Of a DNA stretch of 64,000 bases, positions 29,229 through 38,498 are shown piece after piece. The translations under genes were made by a program, and so were the position numbers. The DNA comes from a bacterium 1xD42-87. GTDB lineage: Bacteria > Bacillota > Clostridia > Lachnospirales > Lachnospiraceae. The stretch lies in assembly GCA_003611805.1 (NCBI GenBank), contig RAYM01000017.1:108862-172861 (forward strand), written 5' to 3'. Each line of letters starts with the position of its first letter. The stretch's first letter is position 1. Below the pieces are notes generated by a model. That model searched no databases. It was not told the origin of the DNA and was given only the letters and a program-made list of their open reading frames with translations.

Positions 29229-31583
29229 ATGGACATTATTTTAAAATTAAAAGAAGAGTTACAGGTAGAAAAATGGCAGGTGGAAGCGGCGGTCTCCCTG
29301 ATTGACGAGGGGAACACGATTCCCTTTATCGCCCGCTACAGGAAGGAGATGACAGGCTCCTTAAACGATGAGGTTTTAAGAGATCTCCACGAGCGGCTCA
29401 CCTATCTGCGGAATCTGGAGGAGAAGAAGGCGCAGGTTCTTGGCAGCATCGAGGAGCAGGGCAAGCTGACCGACGAACTGCGGGAGCGCATTGAGGCGGC
29501 GCAGACCATGGTGGTGGTGGAGGATCTTTACCGTCCTTACCGCCCGAAGAGAAAGACACGCGCGGGTGTGGCGAAGGAGAAGGGACTGGAGCCCCTTGCG
29601 GAATTTATTCTCGCGCAGGAGACGACGGCGCCGATCGAGGAGGAAGCGGCGAAGTACATCCACGAGGATGAAGATGCTGCGAAAGCTGTAAAGTCAGCGG
29701 AGGAGGCTCTGCAGGGAGCGAAAGATATTATCGCCGAGCGCATCTCTGACGAGGCGGATTACCGCATCTATATCCGCGATGTCACCATGAAGGAAGGAAA
29801 GCTTGTAACCGCAGCCAGGGATGAAAAGGCGGAGAGCGTTTATGAGATGTATTACCAGTATGAGGAACCCCTCGGCAAAGTGGCGGGGCACCGGGTTCTC
29901 GCGATCAACCGGGGTGAGAATGAAAAGTTCCTGACAGTGAGGATCGAGGCGCCCGAGGAGCGGATTCTGCAGTTTCTGCGCACCAAAACCATTATAAATG
30001 ACAATCATGTCACATCTCCGATTCTGGAGGAAGTAATCGCTGACAGTTATGACAGGCTGATCGCTCCGGCAATTGAGCGAGAGATCAGAAACGACCTCAC
30101 CGAGAAGGCGGAGGACGGCGCGATTTCCGTATTTGGAAAAAATCTGGAGCAGCTTTTATTGCAGCCGCCCATCAAGGGTAAAGTCGTGCTTGGCTGGGAT
30201 CCGGCTTTCCGTACGGGCTGTAAGCTGGCGGTTGTGGATGAGACGGGAAAAGTGCTGGACACGAAGGTAATTTATCCGACCGCGCCCCAGAATAAGGTGG
30301 AACAGGCGAAGGCGGAGCTGAAAAAGCTGATCAAAAAGTACAACGTATCTCTGATTTCCGTCGGGAACGGGACGGCGTCCAGAGAGTCTGAGCAGGTGAT
30401 TGTGGAGCTGATTAAAGAGCTGGACGTGCCGGTGCAGTATGTGATTGTGAATGAGGCGGGAGCATCTGTCTATTCCGCCAGCAAGCTTGCCACGGAGGAG
30501 TTCCCGGAGTTTGACGTGGGCCAGAGAAGCGCAGCTTCCATCGCGAGAAGACTGCAGGATCCTCTGGCAGAGCTGGTAAAAATTGATCCCAAGTCCATCG
30601 GTGTTGGGCAGTATCAGCATGACATGAACCAGAAGAAGCTGAGCGAAGCTCTTGGCGGTGTCGTGGAGGACAGCGTGAACCGGGTCGGCGTGGATCTGAA
30701 TACCGCATCCGCATCCCTGCTTGAGTATGTCTCCGGCGTGACCAAGGTGATTGCCAGAAATATCGTGGAATACCGGGAAACAAACGGCCGCTTTTCCAAC
30801 AGAAAGCAGCTTCTCAAGGTGGCCAAGCTGGGGCCGAAGGCGTTTGAACAGTGCGCCGGTTTTATGCGCATCGCGGACGGCGATAACCCGTTAGATGCCA
30901 CAAGCGTCCACCCGGAATCTTACGAGGCGGCACGGAAGCTGATGGAGAAGCTCGGGCTTACGATGGAAGACGTGAAGGAGGCCCAGAAGAAGGCGGCGGT
31001 GAAGAAACCGGCTCCCGTGAAGGAGAAGAAGCCCCGTCCGAAAAAGCCGGTGATCCGCAACACGGACACGGCCATGGGGAAAGCCCTGGCGGCGGCGCTT
31101 GGCGGCGTGGATATGGCGGCGGAGGAAAATGACACGAGTGTCGAAAACTCCGGCTCCGGCAGTTCCGGACAGACCGCGGTCAGCAATCTGGCAAAGCGGG
31201 TCAAGGATAAGAAGAAGCTGGCCGAGGAGCTTGGAATCGGAGAGATTACGCTGATTGATATTCTGACCGAGCTGGAAAAACCGGCCCGCGATCCCAGAGA
31301 CGACATGCCTGCGCCGATCCTTAGAAGCGACGTATTAGATATGAAGGATTTGAAGCCCGGCATGATCTTAAAGGGAACGGTCAGAAATGTGATCGACTTC
31401 GGTGTCTTCGTGGATATCGGCGTACATCAGGACGGACTGGTACATATCTCGCAGATTACGGACCGCTACATCAAACATCCGCTGGAGGCGGTCAGCGTGG
31501 GGGATATTGTGGATGTGCAGGTGCTCACGGTGGATGTGCCGAAGAAGCGTATCGGACTTACCATGAAGATCAAAAGACAGTAG
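29229..31583 (+). CDS. tex: Tex family RNA-binding transcription accessory protein
   Basis: A 784-residue protein of the Tex family. N-terminal helical domain (VSLIDEGNTIPFIARYRKE), RNase H-like YqgF domain (GWDPAFRTGCKLAVVDETG), helix-hairpin-helix region (GVDLNTASASLLEYVSGV, GRFSNRKQLL) and a C-terminal S1 domain (LKGTVRNVIDFGVFVDIGVHQDGLVHIS). Lys/Ala-rich linker residues about 580-640 lie before the S1 domain. Tex associates with transcription and RNA in the cytoplasm. The 270 bases upstream contain TATAAT at 29158-29163, the likely -10 box. The opp genes start 15 bases downstream. Confidence 0.94.
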   Translation: MDIILKLKEELQVEKWQVEAAVSLIDEGNTIPFIARYRKEMTGSLNDEVLRDLHERLTYLRNLEEKKAQVLGSIEEQGKLTDELRERIEAAQTMVVVEDLYRPYRPKRKTRAGVAKEKGLEPLAEFILAQETTAPIEEEAAKYIHEDEDAAKAVKSAEEALQGAKDIIAERISDEADYRIYIRDVTMKEGKLVTAARDEKAESVYEMYYQYEEPLGKVAGHRVLAINRGENEKFLTVRIEAPEERILQFLRTKTIINDNHVTSPILEEVIADSYDRLIAPAIEREIRNDLTEKAEDGAISVFGKNLEQLLLQPPIKGKVVLGWDPAFRTGCKLAVVDETGKVLDTKVIYPTAPQNKVEQAKAELKKLIKKYNVSLISVGNGTASRESEQVIVELIKELDVPVQYVIVNEAGASVYSASKLATEEFPEFDVGQRSAASIARRLQDPLAELVKIDPKSIGVGQYQHDMNQKKLSEALGGVVEDSVNRVGVDLNTASASLLEYVSGVTKVIARNIVEYRETNGRFSNRKQLLKVAKLGPKAFEQCAGFMRIADGDNPLDATSVHPESYEAARKLMEKLGLTMEDVKEAQKKAAVKKPAPVKEKKPRPKKPVIRNTDTAMGKALAAALGGVDMAAEENDTSVENSGSGSSGQTAVSNLAKRVKDKKKLAEELGIGEITLIDILTELEKPARDPRDDMPAPILRSDVLDMKDLKPGMILKGTVRNVIDFGVFVDIGVHQDGLVHISQITDRYIKHPLEAVSVGDIVDVQVLTVDVPKKRIGLTMKIKRQ

Positions 31584-31598
31584 AAAAGGAGTTTAGTC

Positions 31599-32516
31599 AT
31601 GCTTAAGTACATTGTGAAGAGAATTTTGCTGGCGGTCGTGACGATCTGGGCGGTTGCCACACTCACCTTTTTTCTGATGAACCTGGTGCCCGGCGGCCCG
31701 TTTTTGTCGGAGAAGGCGATCAGCCCCCAGGCGCAGGCGGCGCTGGAGGCGAAGTACGGACTGGATAAGCCCATGTCACAGCGCTATGTGAACTATATGA
31801 CCGGGGCGCTTCACGGGGATTTCGGGGACAGCCTGAAACAGAGAGGCCGTACCGTCATGTCCATCATTTCCATGAAATTTCCCGTGTCTGCGAGAGTCGG
31901 CGGGATATCCGTTCTCGTGGCGCTGATTCTGGGAATACCCCTTGGCAGTATCGCCGCCTTGAAGCGGGGAAAGCCGGCGGACAGTGTGATCAGCGTGATT
32001 GCGACATGTGGCATCGCGGTGCCCAGTTTCGTGATCTGTACGCTGCTCATGTATTTCCTCGGCGTGAAGCTGGGGCTTCTGCCCACGATGGGTCTGGAGA
32101 GCGCAAAGCACTATGTGATGCCGGTGATTGCCCTGTCCTTCTACCCAACAGCTTATATTATGCGGCTGATGCGCTCCTCCATGCTGGACGTGCTGGGACA
32201 GGACTATATGCGTACAGCCAAGGCAAAAGGACTGGCGGGAGGAAAGATACTCTTCAAGCACGCGCTTAGAAACGCGATTCTGCCGGTAGTAACCTATGTG
32301 GGTCCCATGCTTGCGTACACCATCACGGGAAGCTTCGTGGTGGAAAAGATCTTTGTCATTCCGGGACTTGGCGGAGAGTTTATCAAGGCGATCAACGGAC
32401 GCGATTACACGCTGATTATGGGAACGACGATCTTCCTGGCGACCCTTGTTATCGTGATGAACGTGGTTGTGGATATCATTTACAAACTGGTTGATCCGAG
32501 AATCAAACTCAAGTAA
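31599..32516 (+). CDS. oppB: Oligopeptide ABC transporter permease OppB
   Basis: A 305-residue permease with six membrane segments. The N-terminus (KYIVKRILLAVVTIWAVATLTFFLMN) and PGGPF segment are characteristic of OppB/DppB. The EAA loop reads DYMRTAKAKGLAGGKILFKHALRNAILPV. With OppC it forms the membrane channel of a peptide importer. First gene of oppB-oppC-repeat-oppD-oppF-oppA. It begins 15 bases after tex with AAAGGAG, so some read-through from tex is likely. Confidence 0.93.
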   Translation: MLKYIVKRILLAVVTIWAVATLTFFLMNLVPGGPFLSEKAISPQAQAALEAKYGLDKPMSQRYVNYMTGALHGDFGDSLKQRGRTVMSIISMKFPVSARVGGISVLVALILGIPLGSIAALKRGKPADSVISVIATCGIAVPSFVICTLLMYFLGVKLGLLPTMGLESAKHYVMPVIALSFYPTAYIMRLMRSSMLDVLGQDYMRTAKAKGLAGGKILFKHALRNAILPVVTYVGPMLAYTITGSFVVEKIFVIPGLGGEFIKAINGRDYTLIMGTTIFLATLVIVMNVVVDIIYKLVDPRIKLK

Positions 32517-32554
32517 CAGGTATAGTAGAAATTTTATAGAAAGGTACGCGAAAC

Positions 32555-33601
32555 ATGAAAGAAAATCCCTTAAGTTTTCAGTTAAAACTCAAGCCGGAAG
32601 ATTTTCTGCCGGCTACGGAGGAAGAAAAACAGAGTCAGGTCATCATGCGTGAGAGCGTGAGTTTCTGGAAGGACGGTATGCGCCGGCTTCGGAAAAATAA
32701 GGTGGCGATGGTCTCGCTGGTTGTGATTATTGTGGTAATGATATTTTCCTTTATCGTTCCCGCTTTTTATCCGTACACATACAAGGAGCAGATCAAGGGG
32801 GCGAACAGCCTTGCTCCGATGGAGTATTCGGCGGAGGAACAGGCGCGGATCGACGCGGGCGAGAAAGTCTTCCCTCATGTTTTCGGCACGGACAAGATGG
32901 GGCGTGACTATGCCATCCGCGTGATGATGGGCAGCCGCATTTCCCTGCTTGTGGGTCTTGTCGCGACGTGTATTATCCTGATCATCGGTTCCGCTTACGG
33001 TTCCATTGCCGCTTTTTTCGGCGGCTGGGTGGATCTGGTGATGATGCGTATTGTGGATATCATTTATACGATTCCGGATATCCTTCTCATCGTTCTTTTG
33101 TCTATGTCTTTGAAGGCGCCGCTTGCCAATCTGGCTGCCAAGCCGGGTTTTCACTGGCTCAATGTCGTGGGTGAGAATCTGATCAGTATCTTCGTGGTGT
33201 TTGCCCTGCTCTACTGGGTGGGCATGGCGAGAATGGTCAGAAGTCAGGTGCTCATGTTAAAAGAGAGCGAGTATGTCACGGCGGCCAGAGCTTTAGGCGT
33301 CGGAAACGGCAGGATCATCAAGAAGCACCTGCTGACCAACTGTATCGGCACCTTGATCGTGACGACGACTTTGCAGATTCCGTCCTCCATCTTTACGGAG
33401 AGTTTCCTGAGCTTCTTAGGCTTGGGCGTTGCGGTACCGCTGCCCTCTCTGGGAAGCCTCGCAAGCGACGCGCTAAACGGCATTAACACATATCCGTATT
33501 TACTGTTTATTCCGGCGCTGCTGATCAGTCTGATAATCTTAAGCTTTAACCTGCTCGGGGACGGCCTCAGAGACGCCTTTGACCCGAAGCTGAAAAACTA
33601 A
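32555..33601 (+). CDS. oppC: Oligopeptide ABC transporter permease OppC
   Basis: A 348-residue permease. It has the OppC-type cytoplasmic N-terminal extension, a first membrane segment (KVAMVSLVVIIVVMIFSFIV), HVFGTDKMGRDYAIRVMMGSR and the EAA loop SEYVTAARALGVGNGRIIKKHLL. It pairs with OppB. A structured repeat follows the stop codon and separates it from oppD. Confidence 0.93.
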   Translation: MKENPLSFQLKLKPEDFLPATEEEKQSQVIMRESVSFWKDGMRRLRKNKVAMVSLVVIIVVMIFSFIVPAFYPYTYKEQIKGANSLAPMEYSAEEQARIDAGEKVFPHVFGTDKMGRDYAIRVMMGSRISLLVGLVATCIILIIGSAYGSIAAFFGGWVDLVMMRIVDIIYTIPDILLIVLLSMSLKAPLANLAAKPGFHWLNVVGENLISIFVVFALLYWVGMARMVRSQVLMLKESEYVTAARALGVGNGRIIKKHLLTNCIGTLIVTTTLQIPSSIFTESFLSFLGLGVAVPLPSLGSLASDALNGINTYPYLLFIPALLISLIILSFNLLGDGLRDAFDPKLKN

Positions 33602-33603
33602 CG

Positions 33604-33720
33604 TGCGAAATGCGAAAAGTACTTCTAAAGACGTCTCGCCATAGGACGGAGACCGAAGTCAGCAAGCTGACTTGGAAGTACTAAGTTTCGCATAAGAGAA
33701 TGCCAAAATGCGGCATTCTC
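33604..33720 (+). repeat. Structured intergenic repeat, copy B
   Basis: Lies between oppC and oppD. Nested pairing is visible: TGCGAAA-AGTACTTC (33611-33625) with GAAGTACT-aag-TTTCGCA (to 33692); GTCTC with GAGAC; AAGTCAGC with GCTGACTT; then the separate hairpin GAGAATGCC (33696-33704) / GGCATTCTC (33712-33720). The core GACGTC-TCGCCATAGGAC and the AAGTCAGCAAGCTGACTT hairpin recur in copies C and D. Confidence 0.8.
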
Positions 33721-33754
33721 CGCAGAGATTTTGAAAGGAGAATACTTATTTGAA

Positions 33755-34756
33755 ATGGGAGAATATCTGGTAGATGTCAAAAATGAGCGGCTTTCTTTCT
33801 TCACGCCCGCCGGAGAGGTTAAGGCGTTAAACGATGTCTCCATCCGTCTGAAGGAGGGAGAGGTCTTAGGAATCGTAGGAGAGAGCGGTTCCGGCAAGTC
33901 GGTGACGGCGTACAGTCTCATGGGGCTTACCGCCCATCCGGGGAAACTGCTTGGCGGCGAACTGCACTTTAACGGGCATCAGGTAGAGAAGATGACCGAG
34001 AAAGAAATACGAAAATTTCGTGGGAATGAGATTTCTATTATCTTTCAGGATCCGATGACCAGCTTAAACCCGGTCTATACCATCGGCAACCAGATTACCG
34101 AGGTGATCCGGCTTCACACGGACAAGACGAAGCAGCAGGCGAGGGAACGCGCCAAAGAGCTTCTGGAGCTGGTGGGCATCAATGAGCCGGACAAGCGTTT
34201 AAAGCAGTATCCGCACGAGCTTTCGGGCGGTATGCGCCAGCGTGTGATGATCGCCATCGCGCTGGCCTGTGAGCCGAAGCTTTTGATTGCGGACGAGCCG
34301 ACTACGGCGCTGGACGTGACGATTCAGGCGCAGATTTTAGAACTGATGATGGAGCTTAAAGATAAGCTCGGCATGGCGATCATTATGATCACCCATGATC
34401 TGGGCGTGGTGGCAAGCATGTGCGAGCGCATCGCGGTTATGTACGCGGGCAGAATCATTGAGTACGGCACCACGGACGACATTTTCTATCATCCGAAACA
34501 CGAGTACACGAAGGGACTGATCCGCTCCATTCCGAGACTGGACACGAAGGAACATGAGAGGCTGGTTCCCATCGAGGGAACGCCGGTGGATATGCTGAAT
34601 CCGCCTGCGGGCTGTCCCTTTGCGCCCCGCTGTGATGCAGCCATGCATATCTGTCTGCGGGAGATGCCGCCAGTCACCACATTCGGTGACGTGCACTATA
34701 CCCAGTGCTGGCTGAACCAGAAGGAAGAGATGGAGAAAGGAGCGTCCCATGAGTAA
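33755..34756 (+). CDS. oppD: Oligopeptide ABC transporter ATPase OppD
   Basis: Start taken at ATG 33755 (333 residues); AAAGGAG lies 14 bases upstream, slightly far. Walker A is GESGSGKS, the signature LSGGMRQRV, Walker [13 protein letters not shown], and a C-terminal oligopeptide-transporter extension ends with [15 protein letters not shown], the iron-sulfur/Cys-type tail seen in OppD. It energises uptake at the inner membrane face together with OppF, whose start codon overlaps its end. Confidence 0.93.
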   Translation: MGEYLVDVKNERLSFFTPAGEVKALNDVSIRLKEGEVLGIVGESGSGKSVTAYSLMGLTAHPGKLLGGELHFNGHQVEKMTEKEIRKFRGNEISIIFQDPMTSLNPVYTIGNQITEVIRLHTDKTKQQARERAKELLELVGINEPDKRLKQYPHELSGGMRQRVMIAIALACEPKLLIADEPTTALDVTIQAQILELMMELKDKLGMAIIMITHDLGVVASMCERIAVMYAGRIIEYGTTDDIFYHPKHEYTKGLIRSIPRLDTKEHERLVPIEGTPVDMLNPPAGCPFAPRCDAAMHICLREMPPVTTFGDVHYTQCWLNQKEEMEKGASHE

Positions 34757-35738
34757 GCATTTGATTGAGGTAGAGCATCTGCGCCAGTATTTTCCGGCGG
34801 GAGGCTTTGGAAAGAATAAAAAGTTTGTCAGAGCGGTGGACGACGTCTCTTTCTATGTGGATAAGGGGGAAACGCTTGGGCTGGTGGGTGAATCCGGCTG
34901 CGGCAAGACTACCACGGGGCGCACCATGCTGCGGCTCTACGAGCCTACGGGCGGGAAATTCACTTTTGACGGGGATGTAATTTTCGATGTGGCGAACAAG
35001 CAGTATGCGAACATGCTTCCTTACAGGAAGCGGATGCAGATTGTGTTCCAGGATCCTTACGCAAGTCTTGACCCGCGCATGACGGTTGGCGATATCGTGG
35101 GGGAGGCCATCGACGTGCACAAGCTGGCCCAGAGTAAGCAGGACCGCTATGACCAGATCATACACATTCTGGAGCGTGTGGGCTTAAATTCGGAGCACGC
35201 GAACCGCTACCCTCACGAGTTTTCCGGGGGACAGAGACAGCGTGTGGGCATTGCCAGAGCGCTGGCTGTGCACCCCGAGTTCATCGTCTGTGACGAGCCT
35301 ATCTCGGCTCTTGACGTGTCGATTCAGGCGCAGGTCATCAATATGTTTGAGGACTTGCAGGAGCAGATGGGGCTGACCTATCTGTTTATCGCCCACGACC
35401 TGTCGGCGGTGAAGCACATTTCCAACCGCATCGGTGTGATGTATCTGGGCAGAATGGTGGAGCTTGCGGACAGCTATGAATTGGTGGACCGCCCCCTGCA
35501 TCCGTACACGAAGAGCCTGATCTCGGCGATTCCGATTGCAGATCCGAAACAGGCGAGGGAGAGCCGGCGTATCGTGCTGGAAGGAGATGTGCCAAGCCCA
35601 TTAAATCCCCCCTCGGGATGTACCTTCCGTACCCGCTGCCCCTATGCGGATGAAAGGTGCGCTGCGGAGGTTCCCGCATGGAGAGAAGTGGAAAACGGTC
35701 ATTTTTGCGCCTGCCACCATATTGACAAGTGCAATTAA
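34749..35738 (+). CDS. oppF: Oligopeptide ABC transporter ATPase OppF
   Basis: A 329-residue ATPase overlapping oppD by 8 bases. Walker A GESGCGKTT, signature FSGGQRQRVGIARAL, Walker B FIVCDEPISALD, H-loop FIAHDLSAVKH, and the C-terminal TFRTRCPYADERC extension. Partner of OppD in the same transporter. Confidence 0.93.
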   Translation: MSKHLIEVEHLRQYFPAGGFGKNKKFVRAVDDVSFYVDKGETLGLVGESGCGKTTTGRTMLRLYEPTGGKFTFDGDVIFDVANKQYANMLPYRKRMQIVFQDPYASLDPRMTVGDIVGEAIDVHKLAQSKQDRYDQIIHILERVGLNSEHANRYPHEFSGGQRQRVGIARALAVHPEFIVCDEPISALDVSIQAQVINMFEDLQEQMGLTYLFIAHDLSAVKHISNRIGVMYLGRMVELADSYELVDRPLHPYTKSLISAIPIADPKQARESRRIVLEGDVPSPLNPPSGCTFRTRCPYADERCAAEVPAWREVENGHFCACHHIDKCN

Positions 35739-35794
35739 ATGTGATAAACATGTTAGTTGGAAAAGTAAATCATTTAAGAAGAGGAGGAACGATT

Positions 35795-37513
35795 ATGAAA
35801 AAGAAAGTAATCGCGCTGATGCTGGCAGCGGCTATGGTTGTCGGTGTGACGGCCTGCGGCGGCAGTTCTGCGGAACCGGCTCCGACGCCCGGGATCGACG
35901 ATGCGTCAGAAACCACAGAGGGGGGGGAGGCTCCCGCAGATGATACTGGTGCTGACAGTACTGCACCCGCAGCTTCCGGCGAAGGGAAGGTTCTGTCCGT
36001 ACAGATCGGCCCGAACCCCGAGACCATCGACCCGGCGTTAAACAGCGCAGTGGATGGCGGCAACATGATCTTACACACGTTCGAGTGCCTTTTGACGGTG
36101 GATCAGGAAGGCAAGCTGGCTCCCGGCCAGGCTGAGAGCTGGGAGACTTCCGAGGATGGCCTGACATGGACCTTCCATTTAAGGGACGGTCTGAAGTGGT
36201 CTGACGGCTCCGCCCTCACGGCAAACGATTTCGTATACAGCTGGCGCAGAGTCTGCGATCCTATGGTAGCGGCTCCTTATGCAGAGACTGTTCTCGGCAT
36301 GGTAGAGGGCTATGCAGATGCCATCGGCGGCAATCTGGAAGCGCTCGGTGTGGAAGCGCCCGATGATAAAACCCTTGTGGTTCATCTTACCCAGCCCTGC
36401 TCTTACTTCGGCTCTCTGGCAGCTTTCGCTACCTTAAGCCCGGTACAGCAGGCAACCATTGATGCCAACGGCGATGGCTGGGCAGTAGCGGCTGACACCT
36501 ATGTTTGTAACGGCAGCTTCTATATTTCCGAGTGGGTGCCCGGTTCCTATATCATGTGTACAAAGAACCCGAATTACTGGAATGCGGATGCGATCAAGCT
36601 GGATGCGATCAAGTTCAATCTGATCGAGGATCCCAACGCTTCCTACAGCGCATACCAGACCGGCGAAGTGCTCTTCATCAAGGACGTGCCCACAGAGGAG
36701 ATCCCTTCCCTGGAAGGCAACGCGGAGTTCCATGTGGAGCCGATTATCGGTACCTACTATCTGAGCTTAAATACGGAGAGAGAGCCCTTCAACGATCCCA
36801 AGGTGCGTAAGGCGCTGAGCCTTGCCATCGACCGTGAGTATGTGGCAAATACGCTGATGCAGGGTACCTATTCTCCTGCAAGCAATTTCATGGGTCCCGG
36901 CTGGATTGATACGGACGGTTCTCAGTTTATTGACAACGCAAACGGCGGCAAGCCTTATATCGACACGGCAAACCACGAGGCGAACGTGGAGGAGGCGAAG
37001 CAGCTTCTGGCGGACGCAGGTTACCCGGACGGCGCAGGTTTCCCTTCCATCACTTACTCCACCAACGATGCAGGCTACCACAAGGTAGTGGCTGAGTATT
37101 TACAGCAGGCATGGGCAGAGATCGGTGTTGAGCTTCAGGTAGATATCGTTGAGTGGGCAAGCTTCACTCCCATGAGACGTAACGGTGATTACGATGCTTC
37201 CCGTAACGGCTGGGTAGGCGACTACAGCGATCCTTCCAACATGCTGGATCTGCTCTACTCCAGTAACGGTAACAACGACGGCAAGTTCAACAATGCGGAG
37301 TACGATGCGGCTATGGATACTTCCAGAACCACACTGGACGCTGCAGAGCGTTCCGCAGCCCTTCACAAGGCTGAGGACATCCTTATGAATGAGGCTGCCT
37401 GCGTTCCCGTTGCTTACTACAACGACTTCTGGTTACAGAGCAGCAAGATTACCGGCATGTGGCATTCCGCATACGGCTACTGGTACTTCATGTACGCGGA
37501 TATTGCTGAATAA
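35795..37513 (+). CDS. oppA: Oligopeptide-binding lipoprotein OppA
   Basis: A 572-residue solute-binding protein from ATG 35795, preceded by AGGAGGA. Signal peptide MKKKVIALMLAAAMVVG with lipobox VTAC and lipidated Cys near residue 21, then an Ala/Asp/Thr-rich linker. The mature part has the SBP_bac_5 fold (ETIDPALNSAVDGG, RDGLKWSDGSALTANDFVYSWRR, FNDPKVRKALSLAIDREYV). It captures peptides outside the membrane and delivers them to OppBC. It is last in the operon and followed by a strong terminator. Confidence 0.94.
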   Translation: MKKKVIALMLAAAMVVGVTACGGSSAEPAPTPGIDDASETTEGGEAPADDTGADSTAPAASGEGKVLSVQIGPNPETIDPALNSAVDGGNMILHTFECLLTVDQEGKLAPGQAESWETSEDGLTWTFHLRDGLKWSDGSALTANDFVYSWRRVCDPMVAAPYAETVLGMVEGYADAIGGNLEALGVEAPDDKTLVVHLTQPCSYFGSLAAFATLSPVQQATIDANGDGWAVAADTYVCNGSFYISEWVPGSYIMCTKNPNYWNADAIKLDAIKFNLIEDPNASYSAYQTGEVLFIKDVPTEEIPSLEGNAEFHVEPIIGTYYLSLNTEREPFNDPKVRKALSLAIDREYVANTLMQGTYSPASNFMGPGWIDTDGSQFIDNANGGKPYIDTANHEANVEEAKQLLADAGYPDGAGFPSITYSTNDAGYHKVVAEYLQQAWAEIGVELQVDIVEWASFTPMRRNGDYDASRNGWVGDYSDPSNMLDLLYSSNGNNDGKFNNAEYDAAMDTSRTTLDAAERSAALHKAEDILMNEAACVPVAYYNDFWLQSSKITGMWHSAYGYWYFMYADIAE

Positions 37514-37566
37514 CAGATCGAACAAGTTCGACCGTGAGCAAGCTCGATTTATATTAAAAAGTCAAG

Positions 37567-37608
37567 GAGTAAAGCCCTGTGTATTTAAAGGGGCTTTACT
37601 CTTTTTTT
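37567..37608 (+). terminator. Terminator of the opp operon
   Basis: A perfect 11-bp stem, GAGTAAAGCCC (37567-37577) with GGGCTTTACTC (37591-37601), followed by seven T. Confidence 0.9.
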
Positions 37609-37641
37609 CATTGTCGGGATAGCGGTGCATGGATAATTGAA

Positions 37642-37670
37642 TGGACTTTGCATTTTAGCTATGATATACT
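37642..37670 (+). promoter_or_regulatory. Possible promoter of two small genes
   Basis: TGGACT (37642-37647) and TATACT (37665-37670) with 17-base spacing, 45 bases before the ATG at 37715. The -35 match is weak. Confidence 0.4.
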
Positions 37671-37714
37671 TGCGTTATAACAGTATAAATCACAGAAAGA
37701 AAGCAGGTGACAGT

Positions 37715-37867
37715 ATGACAGATAAACAGTTACGATACATTAACAGATTAACGGTTTTTGTCAGAAAGCTGTTAAAACTTGTGCCGCAGGAAAAAAGAGA
37801 AGAATTGGAAAACGAATTCGACAGCATTCTTCTTGAAGTCACGGACTCTAATGAAAGAAACGACTGA
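37715..37867 (+). CDS. Small hypothetical protein
   Basis: A 50-residue frame from ATG 37715, preceded by AAGCAGGTGA. It is charged and probably helical (RYINRLTVFVRKLLKLVPQ, then acidic EELENEFDS). No family recognised. It pairs with the next small gene 40 bases downstream in what looks like a bicistronic unit. Confidence 0.5.
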   Translation: MTDKQLRYINRLTVFVRKLLKLVPQEKREELENEFDSILLEVTDSNERND

Positions 37868-37907
37868 GTAATAGTAATGTAAGCCATATGAAAAGGTAGG
37901 TGATTAT

Positions 37908-38099
37908 ATGCCAAACAATGCGGAAATTGCTAAGACCACGATAGAAGATTTTAGAGAGATACAGGATTATATGTTGTTGGCGAAAAAGGAAAACGCAACG
38001 GAGACATATGCGAAATTGAAAAAGAAATACATTTCCTTGAAAGCATTATTGAATGTTTTAGGCGTAAACCTCACAGATATTGATGAGATCAAAGAGTAA
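37908..38099 (+). CDS. Small hypothetical helical protein
   Basis: A 63-residue frame with AGGTAGGTGAT before ATG 37908. Residues are mostly charged and helical (TIEDFREIQDYMLLAKKEN, TYAKLKKKYISLKALLNVLG); a two-helix protein is plausible. No recognised family and no membrane segment. It lies just upstream of the riboswitch promoter, whose -35 box starts 10 bases after its stop. Confidence 0.5.
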   Translation: MPNNAEIAKTTIEDFREIQDYMLLAKKENATETYAKLKKKYISLKALLNVLGVNLTDIDEIKE

Positions 38100-38108
38100 A
38101 AATACGAC

Positions 38109-38137
38109 TTGATTTTCGTGCATTTCCATGGTATTCT
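38109..38137 (+). promoter_or_regulatory. Promoter of the FMN riboswitch-ribU transcript
   Basis: TTGATT (38109-38114) and TATTCT (38132-38137), 17 bases apart, place a transcription start shortly before the RFN element. Confidence 0.6.
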
Positions 38138-38164
38138 AGTACACGTAAACAAAATAAGAGAAAA

Positions 38165-38305
38165 GTTCTTCGGGGCAGGGTGCAATTCCCTACCGGCGGT
38201 GACAGTCCGCGACCCGTTGTTTTCCAAGCGTTTACCCGCGCGAGGACAGGACGGCTGACTTGGTGAAATTCCAGGACCGACAGTATAGTCTGGATGAGAG
38301 AAGAA
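38165..38305 (+). ncRNA. FMN riboswitch (RFN element)
   Basis: Conserved RFN landmarks are present in order: TTCGGGGCAGGGTG, AATTCCCTACCGGCGGT, ACAGTCCGCGACC, then GGACGGCTGACTTGGTGAAATTCC, split here as GACTTGGTGAAATTCC, and ACCGACAGTATAGTCTGGATG with AGAGAAGA at the end. It senses FMN and, with the terminator at 38388-38416, should stop transcription into ribU when FMN is plentiful. Confidence 0.95.
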
Positions 38306-38387
38306 AGATAAAATGACAATAATGTCATGTTTATCAGACGAGAGCCTGCGCTGCGTTTGCGGCAGAGCGGCTGCTTAGCGAGATTTA

Positions 38388-38416
38388 TCCCCGGAGCTTT
38401 GGCTTCGGGGTTTTTT
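38388..38416 (+). terminator. Riboswitch-controlled terminator
   Basis: CCCCG (38388-38392) plus GAGC pairs with GCTT and CGGGG (38405-38409), followed by seven T, between the FMN aptamer and ribU. It is the likely expression platform. Confidence 0.8.
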
Positions 38417-38498
38417 GCGCGAATAGGCAGACACAGACCCGTACAGGCAGAGTCAGAAGAACTTTCCCCTACATTTCATTTTAAGGAGGAAAAGAAAA